Of a DNA stretch of 64,000 nucleotides, positions 24,475 through 32,854 are shown piece after piece (the stretch's first letter is position 1; each line of letters starts with the position of its first letter). Origin of the DNA: Isoptericola sp. BMS4 (GTDB taxonomy: Bacteria > Actinomycetota > Actinomycetes > Actinomycetales > Cellulomonadaceae); the NCBI RefSeq assembly GCF_011634835.1, contig NZ_SIRP01000001.1, positions 3,344,970 to 3,408,969 of the forward strand, in the 5' to 3' direction. The notes under the pieces are model-generated. The model searched no databases, was not told the origin of the DNA, and saw only the letters and a list, made by a program, of their open reading frames with translations. Made by a program: the position numbers and the translations under genes.

Positions 24475-24774
24475 CTAGAAGTCGTTGCCGCCATCGCCGG
24501 ACCCCGGCCGCTCCGGGTGGAACCGCTTGAGGTGCACGCGCCGCCGGAAGCGGATCGCGGGACGGACCAGCATCTGCACGCTCCCGACGAGGAACAGCCA
24601 CGTGCCCGCGGTCGACAGCGAGGCGAAGAAGAAGAACACGCTCCCGATCACGAACCACGTGCCGATCAGCAGGTCGTTGACGATGCTCACGACCTCGTAC
24701 CGTTGCCGCACCACCAGCTCTTCGCGGCCGATGTGCAGGACCGTGGTGTTGTCCGGCTCGTGCTCCATCTCCAT
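24475..24774 (-). CDS. Small YrhK-like membrane protein
   Basis: A 99-aa protein with two transmembrane segments: IVNDLLIGTWFVIGSVFFFF (about 48-67) and STAGTWLFLVGSVQMLVRPA (about 71-90). The surrounding RQRYEVVSIVNDL and RPAIRFRRRVHLKRFH fit a YrhK-type domain. Function is unknown. ATG 24774 follows a GGAGGGAG stretch; an ATG at 24768 is also possible. The gene stops 30 nt before the DUF389 start, so they may be co-transcribed. Confidence 0.75.
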   Translation of the reverse strand: MEMEHEPDNTTVLHIGREELVVRQRYEVVSIVNDLLIGTWFVIGSVFFFFASLSTAGTWLFLVGSVQMLVRPAIRFRRRVHLKRFHPERPGSGDGGNDF

Positions 24775-24852
24775 CGCTGCGGCTCCCTCCGGGGTCGGGT
24801 CCTCCGCCGCCAACGTACCCGCGCCGTCCCTCACCAGCCCGGCACGGTGTCG

Positions 24853-25071
24853 CTACAACGCGTCCGCCAACCAGAACCCCACGAAGATCAGACCGAGGCA
24901 CGCGAGCCGGACCGGGCCGGGCGAGTAGAGCACCTCCGCGAAACGGACGTGGCCCGACTCGGGATCACGCCGCCTCCTCAGGTCGGCGATGAGGAGGACC
25001 ATCCAGACCACCGCACCCACTGCCACCATCCACCAGCCCAGCGCGATCAGCCCAGGGTGCCGTCCGTCCAC
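24853..25071 (-). CDS. Small two-helix membrane protein
   Basis: A 72-aa protein starting with GTG. It has hydrophobic segments ALGWWMVAVGAVVWMVLLIA (about 10-29) and VRLACLGLIFVGFWLADAL at the C-terminus, with a charged loop ADLRRRRDPESG between. I recognise no family. Strand and spacing fit a row of small membrane-protein genes (24475-25395). Confidence 0.5.
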   Translation of the reverse strand: MDGRHPGLIALGWWMVAVGAVVWMVLLIADLRRRRDPESGHVRFAEVLYSPGPVRLACLGLIFVGFWLADAL

Positions 25072-25149
25072 GTGTCGTGCCTCTCGCCGTTCGACGAGCC
25101 CTTGACTCCCGCACGAAGGTTCGCGCGTGTCCGGCCGCCGCCGGACCCG

Positions 25150-25395
25150 TCATCCGACGACCGGTTCGATGAGGATCATCCCCGCCCCGATCACCACGAG
25201 TCCCGCACCGACGACGAGCGTTCTGCGTCGCATGTCGAGTCCGAGCGGGGCTTCCTTCACCAGACGCGCCATGAACGACGGTAAGAGACGCTCGGTCTGA
25301 CGTCCCATGAGCGCGGCAAGGCCCCGACTCCAGATGAGACCCACGAGGCCCACGCCGATGAAGACCACTCCGAACGCGACCCCGAGCGGCATCAT
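25150..25395 (-). CDS. Small two-helix membrane protein
   Basis: An 81-aa protein with MMPLGVAFGVVFIGVGLVGL at the N-terminus and RTLVVGAGLVVIGAGMILIE at the C-terminus, two clear membrane helices joined by a loop with basic residues (WSRGLAALMGRQTERLLP). ATG 25395 has AAGGG 8 nt upstream, better than the in-frame GTG at 25410. Unknown family; divergent from glgX. Confidence 0.55.
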   Translation of the reverse strand: MMPLGVAFGVVFIGVGLVGLIWSRGLAALMGRQTERLLPSFMARLVKEAPLGLDMRRRTLVVGAGLVVIGAGMILIEPVVG

Positions 25396-25553
25396 CGTCA
25401 CACCCTTCACCGATCGTCGTGGCCCCGACCGTCTCCCGACATTACTGGCAGGTCAAGAGATCCACCACGAACGATGCCGAACCCATCCGCCCCGTGCCGT
25501 CGAGGATCGGCGCACGGGTAGTCGTCCGTGTCACCGTGGGTCACGATGGGCCC

Positions 25554-27863
25554 ATGGAGGCCCGCCCCAAGGTCACGCCGCTGACGCGCCCGACGGCGCG
25601 TCGCAGCCACGTGCCGCCGCTGGGGGTGCACGTCACCCCGGACGGCGGGATCGACGTCGCGGTGGCGGCCGCGCACGCCACCGCCGTCGAGCTGTGCCTG
25701 GTCGACGTCGTCGACGAGGCCCTCGACACCCGCGACCCGGCCCGGTACGCGGAGCGCCGGGTCGCGCTGGACGGGCCGACGTACGGCGTCTGGCACGCCC
25801 ACGTCCCGGACGTGCGCCCGGGCCAGCGATACGGCTTCCGGGCCCACGGGCCGTGGGACCCCGAGGCGGGGCACCGGCACAACCCCGCCAAGCTGCTCGT
25901 GGACCCGTACGCCCGCGGGCTGGTGGGCGAGCTGACCTACGGGCCGGAGACCCTGGGCGCGGTCGGCGCCCTGAACGGCGACGACCCCGGCGGTGACGAC
26001 CCCGGCGACGCCCCGGCGCCCGACGGCCGCTGGTGGGTCGCCGAGCAGTACGGCGAGCCCGACGACCGCGACTCGCTCGCGTTCGTGCCGCACGCCGTCG
26101 TCGTCCCCTCGCAGCCCGGCCCGCCGCCGCTGAGCCGGCCGCGCGTGCCCTGGGCCGACACGGTGATCTACGAGGCACACGTGCAGGGCCTCTCCATGCG
26201 CCACCCCGACGTGCCCGCCGAGCTGCGCGGCACGTACGCCGGCGTGGCCCACCCCGCGACGGTCGAGCACCTGCTCTCCCTCGGCGTCACGACGCTGGAG
26301 CTGCTGCCGGTCCACGCGTCGGCGAGCGAGCCGCGCCTGGTGGCCCACGGGCTCACGAACTACTGGGGCTACCAGACGCTCGGCTTCTTCGCCCCGCACG
26401 CCGCGTACGCCACACGCGCGGCGCGGGACGCCGGGCCGGCCGCCGTCCTGGACGAGGTGCGCGGCATGGTGCACCTGCTGCACGAGGCCGGGATCGAGGT
26501 GCTGCTGGACGTCGTCTACAACCACACGTGCGAGGGCGGCGCCTCCGACCTGCACGTGTCCTGGCGCGGCCTGGACAACGCGGGCTACTACCTGCACGAC
26601 GGCGCGTCCCCCGCCGCCCTGGCCGACGTGACCGGTACCGGGAACTCCCTGGACTTCCGCCGCCCCCGCGTGGTGCAGCTGGCGCTGGACTCGCTGCGGT
26701 ACTGGGCCGAGGTGGTGGGTGTCGACGGGTTCCGCTTCGACCTCGCCACCACGCTGGGGCGCGCCGAGCACGGGTTCACCCCCGACCACCCGTTCCTCGT
26801 GGCGCTGCAGACGGACCCGGTGCTCTCCGGGCTCAAGCTGGTGGCCGAGCCGTGGGACGTCGGCCCGGGCGGCTGGCAGACGGGCAACTTCCCGCCGCCG
26901 ACCGCGGAGTGGAACGACCGCTTCCGGGACTCGGTCCGCGGCTTCTGGCTGGACGCGCCGCGCCAGGGGTCGCACGGCCACGAGATGCGCGGCCTGCGGG
27001 AGCTCACCACCCGCCTCGCGGGGTCGGCCGACCTGTTCGGCCACTCCGACCCGCCGCTGATGCGCGGGCCGGTGGCGTCGGTCAACTACGTGACGGCGCA
27101 CGACGGGTTCACCCTCGCGGACCTCGTCGCCTTCGACCACAAGCACAACGAGGCGAACGGCGAGGGCAACCGCGACGGCTCGGACCACAACCTGTCCTGG
27201 AACCACGGCGTGGAGGGCCACGCCCCCGACGGTGGCGCCGGCGGCGCCGACCCGACCACCGAGCCGTGGTCCGCCGTCGTGCCGCTGCGCCGCCGCTCCC
27301 AGCGCAACCTGCTCGCCACCCTGCTGCTCGCCGCGGGGACCCCCATGCTGACCGCGGGCGACGAGCTGGGCCGCACGCAGGGCGGCAACAACAACGCGTA
27401 CGCGCAGGCGGGCCCGCTGTCGTGGATCGACTGGGACCTCGACGAGCCCGCGCAGGACCTGCTCGCCACCACCCGGTTCCTGCTCGCGCTGCGCGCCGAG
27501 CACCCTGCACTGCGCGCCGACTCCTTCTTCCTCGGCACGCCGCGTCCCGGCGAGGACCTTCCCGACCTGCTGTGGTTCGCCGCCGACGGCACCCCGATGG
27601 ACCGCGACGCGTGGGCGACCACCGGGCGGCGGGTGGTGCAGATGCTGCGGCCCGGGCCCGAGGACGGCGACACACACGTGCTGCTGGTGCTCAACGGCGG
27701 GCTCGACGACGCCGGCGTCACCCTGCCCGACCCGCTCCCGGGGACGACGTGGGAGCGCGTGTGGAGCTCGACGTGGGACCACCCCGACCGGCCCGACGAC
27801 GGCGACGACGACGACGGCCCGACGCTCGAGTCCCTGAGCGTCGAGGTCTTCCTGGGCCGGTAG
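25554..27863 (+). CDS. glgX: Glycogen debranching enzyme (isoamylase type)
   Basis: A 769-aa GH13 enzyme. An N-terminal CBM48-like domain (PDVRPGQRYGFRAHGPWDPE) is followed by the catalytic barrel: LLDVVYNHTCEGG, VDGFRFDLATTLGR with the nucleophile Asp (about 396), LVAEPWDVGPGGWQTG with the acid Glu, and YVTAHDGFTLADLV with the transition-state Asp. It removes alpha-1,6 branches from glycogen or limit dextrin. ATG 25554 is used: CACGAT lies 6 nt before it (leaderless type) and conserved sequence starts just after; an earlier in-frame ATG at 25419 has no support. It sits upstream of the GlgE cluster, with two unrelated genes between. Confidence 0.94.
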   Translation: MEARPKVTPLTRPTARRSHVPPLGVHVTPDGGIDVAVAAAHATAVELCLVDVVDEALDTRDPARYAERRVALDGPTYGVWHAHVPDVRPGQRYGFRAHGPWDPEAGHRHNPAKLLVDPYARGLVGELTYGPETLGAVGALNGDDPGGDDPGDAPAPDGRWWVAEQYGEPDDRDSLAFVPHAVVVPSQPGPPPLSRPRVPWADTVIYEAHVQGLSMRHPDVPAELRGTYAGVAHPATVEHLLSLGVTTLELLPVHASASEPRLVAHGLTNYWGYQTLGFFAPHAAYATRAARDAGPAAVLDEVRGMVHLLHEAGIEVLLDVVYNHTCEGGASDLHVSWRGLDNAGYYLHDGASPAALADVTGTGNSLDFRRPRVVQLALDSLRYWAEVVGVDGFRFDLATTLGRAEHGFTPDHPFLVALQTDPVLSGLKLVAEPWDVGPGGWQTGNFPPPTAEWNDRFRDSVRGFWLDAPRQGSHGHEMRGLRELTTRLAGSADLFGHSDPPLMRGPVASVNYVTAHDGFTLADLVAFDHKHNEANGEGNRDGSDHNLSWNHGVEGHAPDGGAGGADPTTEPWSAVVPLRRRSQRNLLATLLLAAGTPMLTAGDELGRTQGGNNNAYAQAGPLSWIDWDLDEPAQDLLATTRFLLALRAEHPALRADSFFLGTPRPGEDLPDLLWFAADGTPMDRDAWATTGRRVVQMLRPGPEDGDTHVLLVLNGGLDDAGVTLPDPLPGTTWERVWSSTWDHPDRPDDGDDDDGPTLESLSVEVFLGR

Positions 27864-27905
27864 TGCCGCCGCTCGCCCCGGGCGCGCGTCTGCCAGACTG
27901 CCCGC

Positions 27906-29612
27906 ATGGACGCTGACGTCGTCGTCATCGGAGCGGGGCTGTCCGGGCTGGTCACCGCCACGGAGCTCACCGCCGCCGGCAAGCGAGTCGTGGTGCTGGA
28001 CCAGGAGCCGCACGCCTCCCTCGGCGGCCAGGCGTGGTGGTCGTTCGGCGGGCTGTTCCTCGTCGGGTCTCCCGAGCAGCGCGCGATGGGCGTGCACGAC
28101 TCCGCCGAGCTCGCCTGGGCGGACTGGCTCGGCTCCGCGCAGTTCGAGGCGGGCGCCGAGCGCGGCGAGGGGCCGGACCGGCACGGCTACGCCTGGGCCA
28201 GGCACTTCGTGGAGTTCGCCGCCGGCGACCTGCGCTCCTGGCTGCACGGTAAGGGCGTGCGGTGGTTCCCACTGGTGCAGTGGGCCGAGCGCGGCGGCTA
28301 CCCCGTCGGCGCGGGCGGGATCGAGCACGGCAACTCCGTCCCCCGCTTCCACGTCACCTGGGGCACCGGCCCCGCGATCCTCGCGCCCTTCGTCGCCGCC
28401 GCGCACGCCGCCCAGGCGGCGGGCCGTCTCGACGTGCGGTTCCGCCGCCGCGTCGTCGGGCTGACGACGACGGACGGCGCCGTCACCGGCGTGCGTGCCG
28501 AGGTGCTGGCCGCGCAGGACCTCGCCGGGCGCCCGTTCGGCGGCCGCGGCACGCCGTCGAACCGCGACGTCGCGCGCGTCGAGGAGATCGTCGCGGGCGC
28601 CGTCGTCGTCGCGACCGGCGGCATCGGCGCGAACCACGACCTGGCGCGGGCCCACTGGGACCCCGGCGCGGGAACGCTCCCCGAGCGCATGCTCTCCGGC
28701 GTGCCGGACTCCACCGACGGCCTCATGCTCGGCCACGCCGCCGACGCCGGGGCCGCCCTCGTGCACTCCGGCCGCATGTGGCACTACCCGGAGGGGATCG
28801 CGGCGCACTCCCCCGTCTGGACGAACCACGGGATCCGCATCCTGCCGGGCCCGTCGTCGTTGTGGCTCGACGCCGACGGCCACCGCCTGCCCGCCCCGCT
28901 GTTCCCCGGCTTCGACGCGCTCGGTGCCCTGCGGCACGTCACGAGCCGTGGGGACGACCATTCCTGGTTCGTGCTCAACAAGGCGATCATGGAGTCCGAG
29001 TTCGCGCTGTCCGGCTCGGAGCAGAACCCGGACCTCACCGGCCGGGACGTGAAGCTCCTGGCGCAGCGGGTGCTGCCGGGCGCCGTCGGCCCGGTGGCGC
29101 GGTTCGCCGCCGAGTCCCCCGAGTTCCTGTGGGCGGACTCCCCCGCCGAGCTGGCCGCCGCGATGAACGCGCTGACCGACGCGACGCCCGGCTCACGCGG
29201 GCACGTCGACGCCGGCGAGCTCGCCGCGCTGATCGCCGCCCGCGACGCCCAGGTCTCCTCCGGCCTGGGCAAGGACCCGCAGGTCGTCGCCACCCGGGCC
29301 GCCCGCGACTACCGCGTCGACAAGCTGATCCGGGTCGCGAAGCCGCGGCCCCTGACGACGCCGAAGGACGGGCCGCTGCTGGCCGTGCGGCTGTCCGTGC
29401 TGTCCCGCAAGACCCTCGGCGGGTTGTGGTGCGACCCGTCCGGGCGGGTGCTGCGCCCCGACGGCGACGTCCTGGAGGGTCTGTGGGCCGTCGGCGAGGC
29501 GGCCGGGTTCGGTGGCGGCGGCGTGCACGGCCACCGCGCCCTGGAGGGCACGTTCCTCGGCGGGTGCCTGCACACCGGTCGCGTCACCGGTCGCGCCCTG
29601 GCCGCCGCCTGA
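27906..29612 (+). CDS. FAD-binding dehydrogenase (ketosteroid-dehydrogenase/fumarate-reductase-like)
   Basis: A 568-aa flavoprotein. The N-terminus DADVVVIGAGLSGLVTATEL (2-21) and VVVLDQEPHASLGGQAWWSF are FAD contacts; AVVVATGGIGANHDLARAHW (about 236-255) and the C-terminal GLWAVGEAAGFGGGGVHGHR followed by ALEGTFLGG complete the fold seen in FAD-dependent dehydrogenases of the 3-ketosteroid-1-dehydrogenase group. The substrate is unknown and no steroid genes are nearby. CAGACT lies 6 nt before ATG 27906 (leaderless type). It is monocistronic and its 3' side carries the first of the two 67-bp repeats. Confidence 0.82.
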   Translation: MDADVVVIGAGLSGLVTATELTAAGKRVVVLDQEPHASLGGQAWWSFGGLFLVGSPEQRAMGVHDSAELAWADWLGSAQFEAGAERGEGPDRHGYAWARHFVEFAAGDLRSWLHGKGVRWFPLVQWAERGGYPVGAGGIEHGNSVPRFHVTWGTGPAILAPFVAAAHAAQAAGRLDVRFRRRVVGLTTTDGAVTGVRAEVLAAQDLAGRPFGGRGTPSNRDVARVEEIVAGAVVVATGGIGANHDLARAHWDPGAGTLPERMLSGVPDSTDGLMLGHAADAGAALVHSGRMWHYPEGIAAHSPVWTNHGIRILPGPSSLWLDADGHRLPAPLFPGFDALGALRHVTSRGDDHSWFVLNKAIMESEFALSGSEQNPDLTGRDVKLLAQRVLPGAVGPVARFAAESPEFLWADSPAELAAAMNALTDATPGSRGHVDAGELAALIAARDAQVSSGLGKDPQVVATRAARDYRVDKLIRVAKPRPLTTPKDGPLLAVRLSVLSRKTLGGLWCDPSGRVLRPDGDVLEGLWAVGEAAGFGGGGVHGHRALEGTFLGGCLHTGRVTGRALAAA

Positions 29613-29620
29613 CACGCCAC

Positions 29621-29687
29621 CGAGGTCGAACCCAGGGCTCGAGATCGATGTTCCGGACCTCGATCTCGAACCCTCGCCTCGATCTCG
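29621..29687. repeat. 67-bp nested inverted repeat, left copy
   Basis: Outer arms CGAGGTCGA / TCGATCTCG (one G:T pair), 4-nt internal bulges, inner arms AGGGCTCGAGATCGA / TCGATCTCGAACCCT (one G:T pair) and an 11-nt loop. The copy at 30699 has the same arm, bulge and loop lengths. The two bracket the AbiEi/DUF559 gene. It starts 9 nt after the dehydrogenase stop. Confidence 0.85.
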
Positions 29688-29755
29688 GCGAGCAACCATC
29701 CACAGATTCCGGCCGCGGCCCGACGAACGGAGCCCTCCGCGGGCACCATCGGGCC

Positions 29756-30712
29756 ATGACGACACAGCCTTCCTCGGTCCGCCCGGGACGACGGCGTCCC
29801 GGCGCACCGGTCCCGACCAGGCCCCGGCTGCCCGACGCCGTTCTGTCCGCACCCGAGCGACGGAGCTGGATCCGAGAGCAGGTCCGCAACCGCGGTCTCG
29901 TCCGGCTCCGCCGGGGCGTCTACGTCCGTACGGTCGACCCGGCCCTGTCCCCGGGCCGACGGCGTCGCGAGGAGCTCCTGTCCCACATGAGGGCCGTCGC
30001 CGAGCGTCTCACCACACCGTTCTGGTTCAGCCACACGAGCGCCGCCGTCGCCTGGGGCTGCTGGACGTGGCAGCCGGGACCTCAGGTGCACGTCACGCAG
30101 CTCACCCGTCCTGCCCCGGGCCTGCCCGGTGACGTGCTTCGCCGGCACGTCGTTCCGGTCCCCGACGCCGACCGCGCGGTGGTCGACGGTTTACCGGTCA
30201 CGTCGCTCGGCCGCACCGTGCTGGACTGTGCGCGGACGCTGCCGGAACCGTCCGCCGTGGTGGTCGCCGACTCGGCGCTGGCGCTCGGCCTCACCTCCGC
30301 GGAGCTCGACGACCGTCTCGCGGGCGCGGGCGGGGCGCGAGGGGTCCGCCGTGCCCGGCGTGTCCTCGCCGCTGCCGACGGCGCGTCGGAGTCTCCGCTG
30401 GAGTCCCTGGTCCGCTGGCATCTGGTGGACGCCGGGCTTCCGCGTCCGGTGCACGCGATCGACGTCCCGACCTGGGCCGGCACGTTCTGGGTCGACCTGG
30501 GGTGGCCCCGGCTCCGGGTCGGCATCGAGGCTGACGGCGCCGTCAAGTACGACGAGGACGGGCGCGCCGCCCTGCTCCGTGAGAAGCGCCGGCACGACGC
30601 CCTCGTCGAGTCCGGATGGACGATCCTGCGGGTGACGTTCGACGACCTGCGGGACGTGGCCCGTCTGGTGGCCCGGGTCGACCATGCGATGAGCGCCGCG
30701 AGGTCGAGGTGA
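29756..30712 (+). CDS. AbiEi-like antitoxin-domain / DUF559 (Vsr-fold) protein in a repeat-bounded cassette
   Basis: A 318-aa protein. Residues 20-70 (SAPERRSWIREQVRNRGLVR followed by LRRGVYVR) resemble the winged-helix AbiEi-type antitoxin start. LTRPAPGLPGDVLRRHVVPV and VTSLGRTVLDCARTLP follow in the middle. The C-terminal ESPLESLVRWHLVDAGLPRP, FWVDLGWPRLRVGIEADGAV and LREKRRHDALVESGWTILRV form a DUF559-type fold related to very-short-patch-repair endonucleases, with the E...D...E-x-D pattern retained. No cognate AbiEii toxin is adjacent. CACCAT lies 6 nt before ATG 29756. The last codons, Ala-Arg-Ser-Arg-stop, lie inside the right-hand 67-bp repeat. The biological role is unknown; defence-related or selfish-element function is an inference. 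Confidence 0.75.
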   Translation: MTTQPSSVRPGRRRPGAPVPTRPRLPDAVLSAPERRSWIREQVRNRGLVRLRRGVYVRTVDPALSPGRRRREELLSHMRAVAERLTTPFWFSHTSAAVAWGCWTWQPGPQVHVTQLTRPAPGLPGDVLRRHVVPVPDADRAVVDGLPVTSLGRTVLDCARTLPEPSAVVVADSALALGLTSAELDDRLAGAGGARGVRRARRVLAAADGASESPLESLVRWHLVDAGLPRPVHAIDVPTWAGTFWVDLGWPRLRVGIEADGAVKYDEDGRAALLREKRRHDALVESGWTILRVTFDDLRDVARLVARVDHAMSAARSR

Positions 30713-30765
30713 GGGCTCGAGATCGAGGCCCCGCACATCGACCTCGAGCCCTCGGTTCGACCTCG
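30699..30765. repeat. 67-bp nested inverted repeat, right copy
   Basis: Outer arms CGAGGTCGA / TCGACCTCG (perfect), bulges GGTG / CGGT, inner arms AGGGCTCGAGATCGA / TCGACCTCGAGCCCT (one G:T) and an 11-nt loop. It begins inside the 3' end of the AbiEi/DUF559 gene, supplying its stop codon, and ends 25 nt before the glgE -10. Where the copies differ in the arms, pairing is mostly kept. Confidence 0.85.
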
Positions 30766-30802
30766 GCAGGCGTCAGGAAGGGTGCCTGGCTAGCGTGGAG
30801 CC

Positions 30803-32854
30803 GTGACGTCTCCGCAGCCCACACCGCACGCGCCGATCGGCCGGATCCCGGTCCTCGAGGTCTCCCCGGTCGTCGAGGGCGGGCGCTGGCCGGCGAAGGC
30901 CGCTGCCGGCGAGGTCGTGCCGGTCGAGGCGACGGTGTTCCGCGAGGGGCACGACGCCGTCGGCGCGACCGCGGTGCTCGTCGCGCCGGACGGCACGGAC
31001 CACGCCACGGCCCCGATGGCGGACGTCGCGCCCGGGCTGGACCGGTTCCGCGGGTTCCTGCAGCCGGACGCCGTCGGCGAGTGGGCCTTCCGCGTCGAGG
31101 CGTGGTCGGACCCGTACGGCACGTGGGCGCACGACGCGGTGATCAAGTTCGAGGCGGGCCAGGACGTCGACCTCGTCCTGGCCGAGGGTGAGCGGCTCTT
31201 CGCGCGCGTCATGGCGCCGGAGCTGCAGGCGCGCCGGACCGCGGAGGACGCCCGGCTGCTGGCCGACGCCGCGACCGAGCTCGCGGACCCGAGCCGCCCC
31301 CCGGAGGCCAGGCTGGCGATGGCGACGACGGCCGCGGTGAAGGACGCGCTGCGCCGTGTCCCGCTGCGCGACCTGGTCACCACGAGCGCCACGTACCCGT
31401 TGCGGGTGAGCCGTCCGCTCGCCCTGGCAGGCGCCTGGTACGAGATGTTCCCGCGGTCCGAGGGCGCGGTGCGCCGCAGGGACGGCACCTGGCGGTCGGG
31501 CACGTTCGCGACGGCGGCGCGCCGGCTGCCGGCGATCGCGGGGATGGGGTTCGACGTCGTCTACCTCACGCCGGTGCACCCGATCGGGACGTCGTTCCGC
31601 AAGGGGCGCAACAACACGCTCGACCCGCAGCCGGGCGACCCGGGCAGCCCGTACGCGATCGGCTCGTCCGACGGCGGCCACGACGCCATCCACCCGGACC
31701 TGGGCACGGAGGCCGACTTCCGCGCGTTCGTCGCCGCGGCCCGCGAGAACGGCCTGGAGGTGGCGCTCGACCTGGCGCTGCAGTGCTCGCCGGACCACCC
31801 GTGGGTGACCGCGCACCCGGAGTGGTTCACGATCCGCGCGGACGGCACGATCGCCTACGCCGAGAACCCGCCGAAGAAGTACCAGGACATCTACCCGCTG
31901 AGCTTCGACACGGACCCCGAGGGACTGAGCACCCAGATCCTGCGGATCGTGCGGCTGTGGATCGACCGTGGGGTGACCGCGTTCCGGGTGGACAACCCGC
32001 ACACGAAGCCTCTCGACTTCTGGGAGTGGCTGCTGGCGCGGGTGCACGCGGAGCGGCCCGACGTGATCTTCCTGTCGGAGGCGTTCACCCGGCCGGCGAT
32101 GATGGCCACGCTGGCCCGCATCGGCTTCCACCAGTCGTACACGTACTTCACGTGGCGCAACACGAAGACCGAGCTCGAGGACTACCTGCGGCAGGTCTCG
32201 GGACCCGAGGGGTCGGTGCTGCGCCCGTCGTTCTGGCCGACGACGCACGACATCCTGCCGCCGTACCTGCAGCACGGCGGGGTCGCAGGCTTCGCGGTGC
32301 GTGCGGTGCTCGCCGCGACGGGCAGCCCCACGTGGGGGATCTACTCCGGCTACGAGCTGGTGGAGAACGTGCCCCGGCCGGGCGTCGAGGAGCAGATCGA
32401 CAACGAGAAGTACGAGCTCAGGCCGCGCGACTGGTCGCAGGCGGAGGTCGTCGGCATCTCGACGCTGCTGCGCCGGCTCAACGAGGTCCGCCGCGCGCAC
32501 CCGGCGCTGCGGCAGCTGCGCGACCTCACGGTCCACCCGACGACGAACGACCAGGTGCTGGCGTTCTCCCGGCGGGTGCGCTCCGAGCACCTGGCGGGTA
32601 CCGGACACCCCGGCACGCAGGACGACGTGGTGCTGGTGGTGGTCAACCTCGACCCGTGGGCGACGCAGGAGGCCACGGTGCTCCTCGACCTGGAGGCGCT
32701 GGGCCTGTCCCGCCCCGAGGACGTCGAGGACCAGCCGTTCTTCGTCGTGCACGACGAGCTGTCGGGTGCCGCGTACCCGTGGGGCGCGCACCCGTACGTC
32801 CGCCTGGACCCGCAGGTCCAGGTGGCGCACCTGCTGCGGGTGGGCCTGGCGTGA
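30803..32854 (+). CDS. glgE: Alpha-1,4-glucan:maltose-1-phosphate maltosyltransferase
   Basis: A 683-aa GH13_3 enzyme. The N-terminal domain ([20 protein letters not shown]) and [20 protein letters not shown] are typical of GlgE. Catalytic residues: Asp in [16 protein letters not shown] (about 397), Glu in [14 protein letters not shown] (about 427) and Asp in [14 protein letters not shown]. It transfers maltose from maltose-1-phosphate to alpha-glucan ends. TAGCGT (30791-30796) lies 6 nt before GTG 30803, which supports a leaderless start. Its stop overlaps the treS start (GTGA), so the maltose-1-phosphate pathway is one operon. Confidence 0.96.
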   Translation: MTSPQPTPHAPIGRIPVLEVSPVVEGGRWPAKAAAGEVVPVEATVFREGHDAVGATAVLVAPDGTDHATAPMADVAPGLDRFRGFLQPDAVGEWAFRVEAWSDPYGTWAHDAVIKFEAGQDVDLVLAEGERLFARVMAPELQARRTAEDARLLADAATELADPSRPPEARLAMATTAAVKDALRRVPLRDLVTTSATYPLRVSRPLALAGAWYEMFPRSEGAVRRRDGTWRSGTFATAARRLPAIAGMGFDVVYLTPVHPIGTSFRKGRNNTLDPQPGDPGSPYAIGSSDGGHDAIHPDLGTEADFRAFVAAARENGLEVALDLALQCSPDHPWVTAHPEWFTIRADGTIAYAENPPKKYQDIYPLSFDTDPEGLSTQILRIVRLWIDRGVTAFRVDNPHTKPLDFWEWLLARVHAERPDVIFLSEAFTRPAMMATLARIGFHQSYTYFTWRNTKTELEDYLRQVSGPEGSVLRPSFWPTTHDILPPYLQHGGVAGFAVRAVLAATGSPTWGIYSGYELVENVPRPGVEEQIDNEKYELRPRDWSQAEVVGISTLLRRLNEVRRAHPALRQLRDLTVHPTTNDQVLAFSRRVRSEHLAGTGHPGTQDDVVLVVVNLDPWATQEATVLLDLEALGLSRPEDVEDQPFFVVHDELSGAAYPWGAHPYVRLDPQVQVAHLLRVGLA

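Noticed and set aside
25407-28961. 1184-codon minus-strand open frame over glgX and the FAD dehydrogenase
   Set aside because: Composition typical of an antisense shadow; both plus-strand genes have full catalytic motifs.
29756-30712. Complete AbiE toxin-antitoxin pair
   Set aside because: Only an AbiEi-like N-terminal domain fused to a DUF559-type fold is present. The next gene is glgE, so there is no nucleotidyltransferase toxin.
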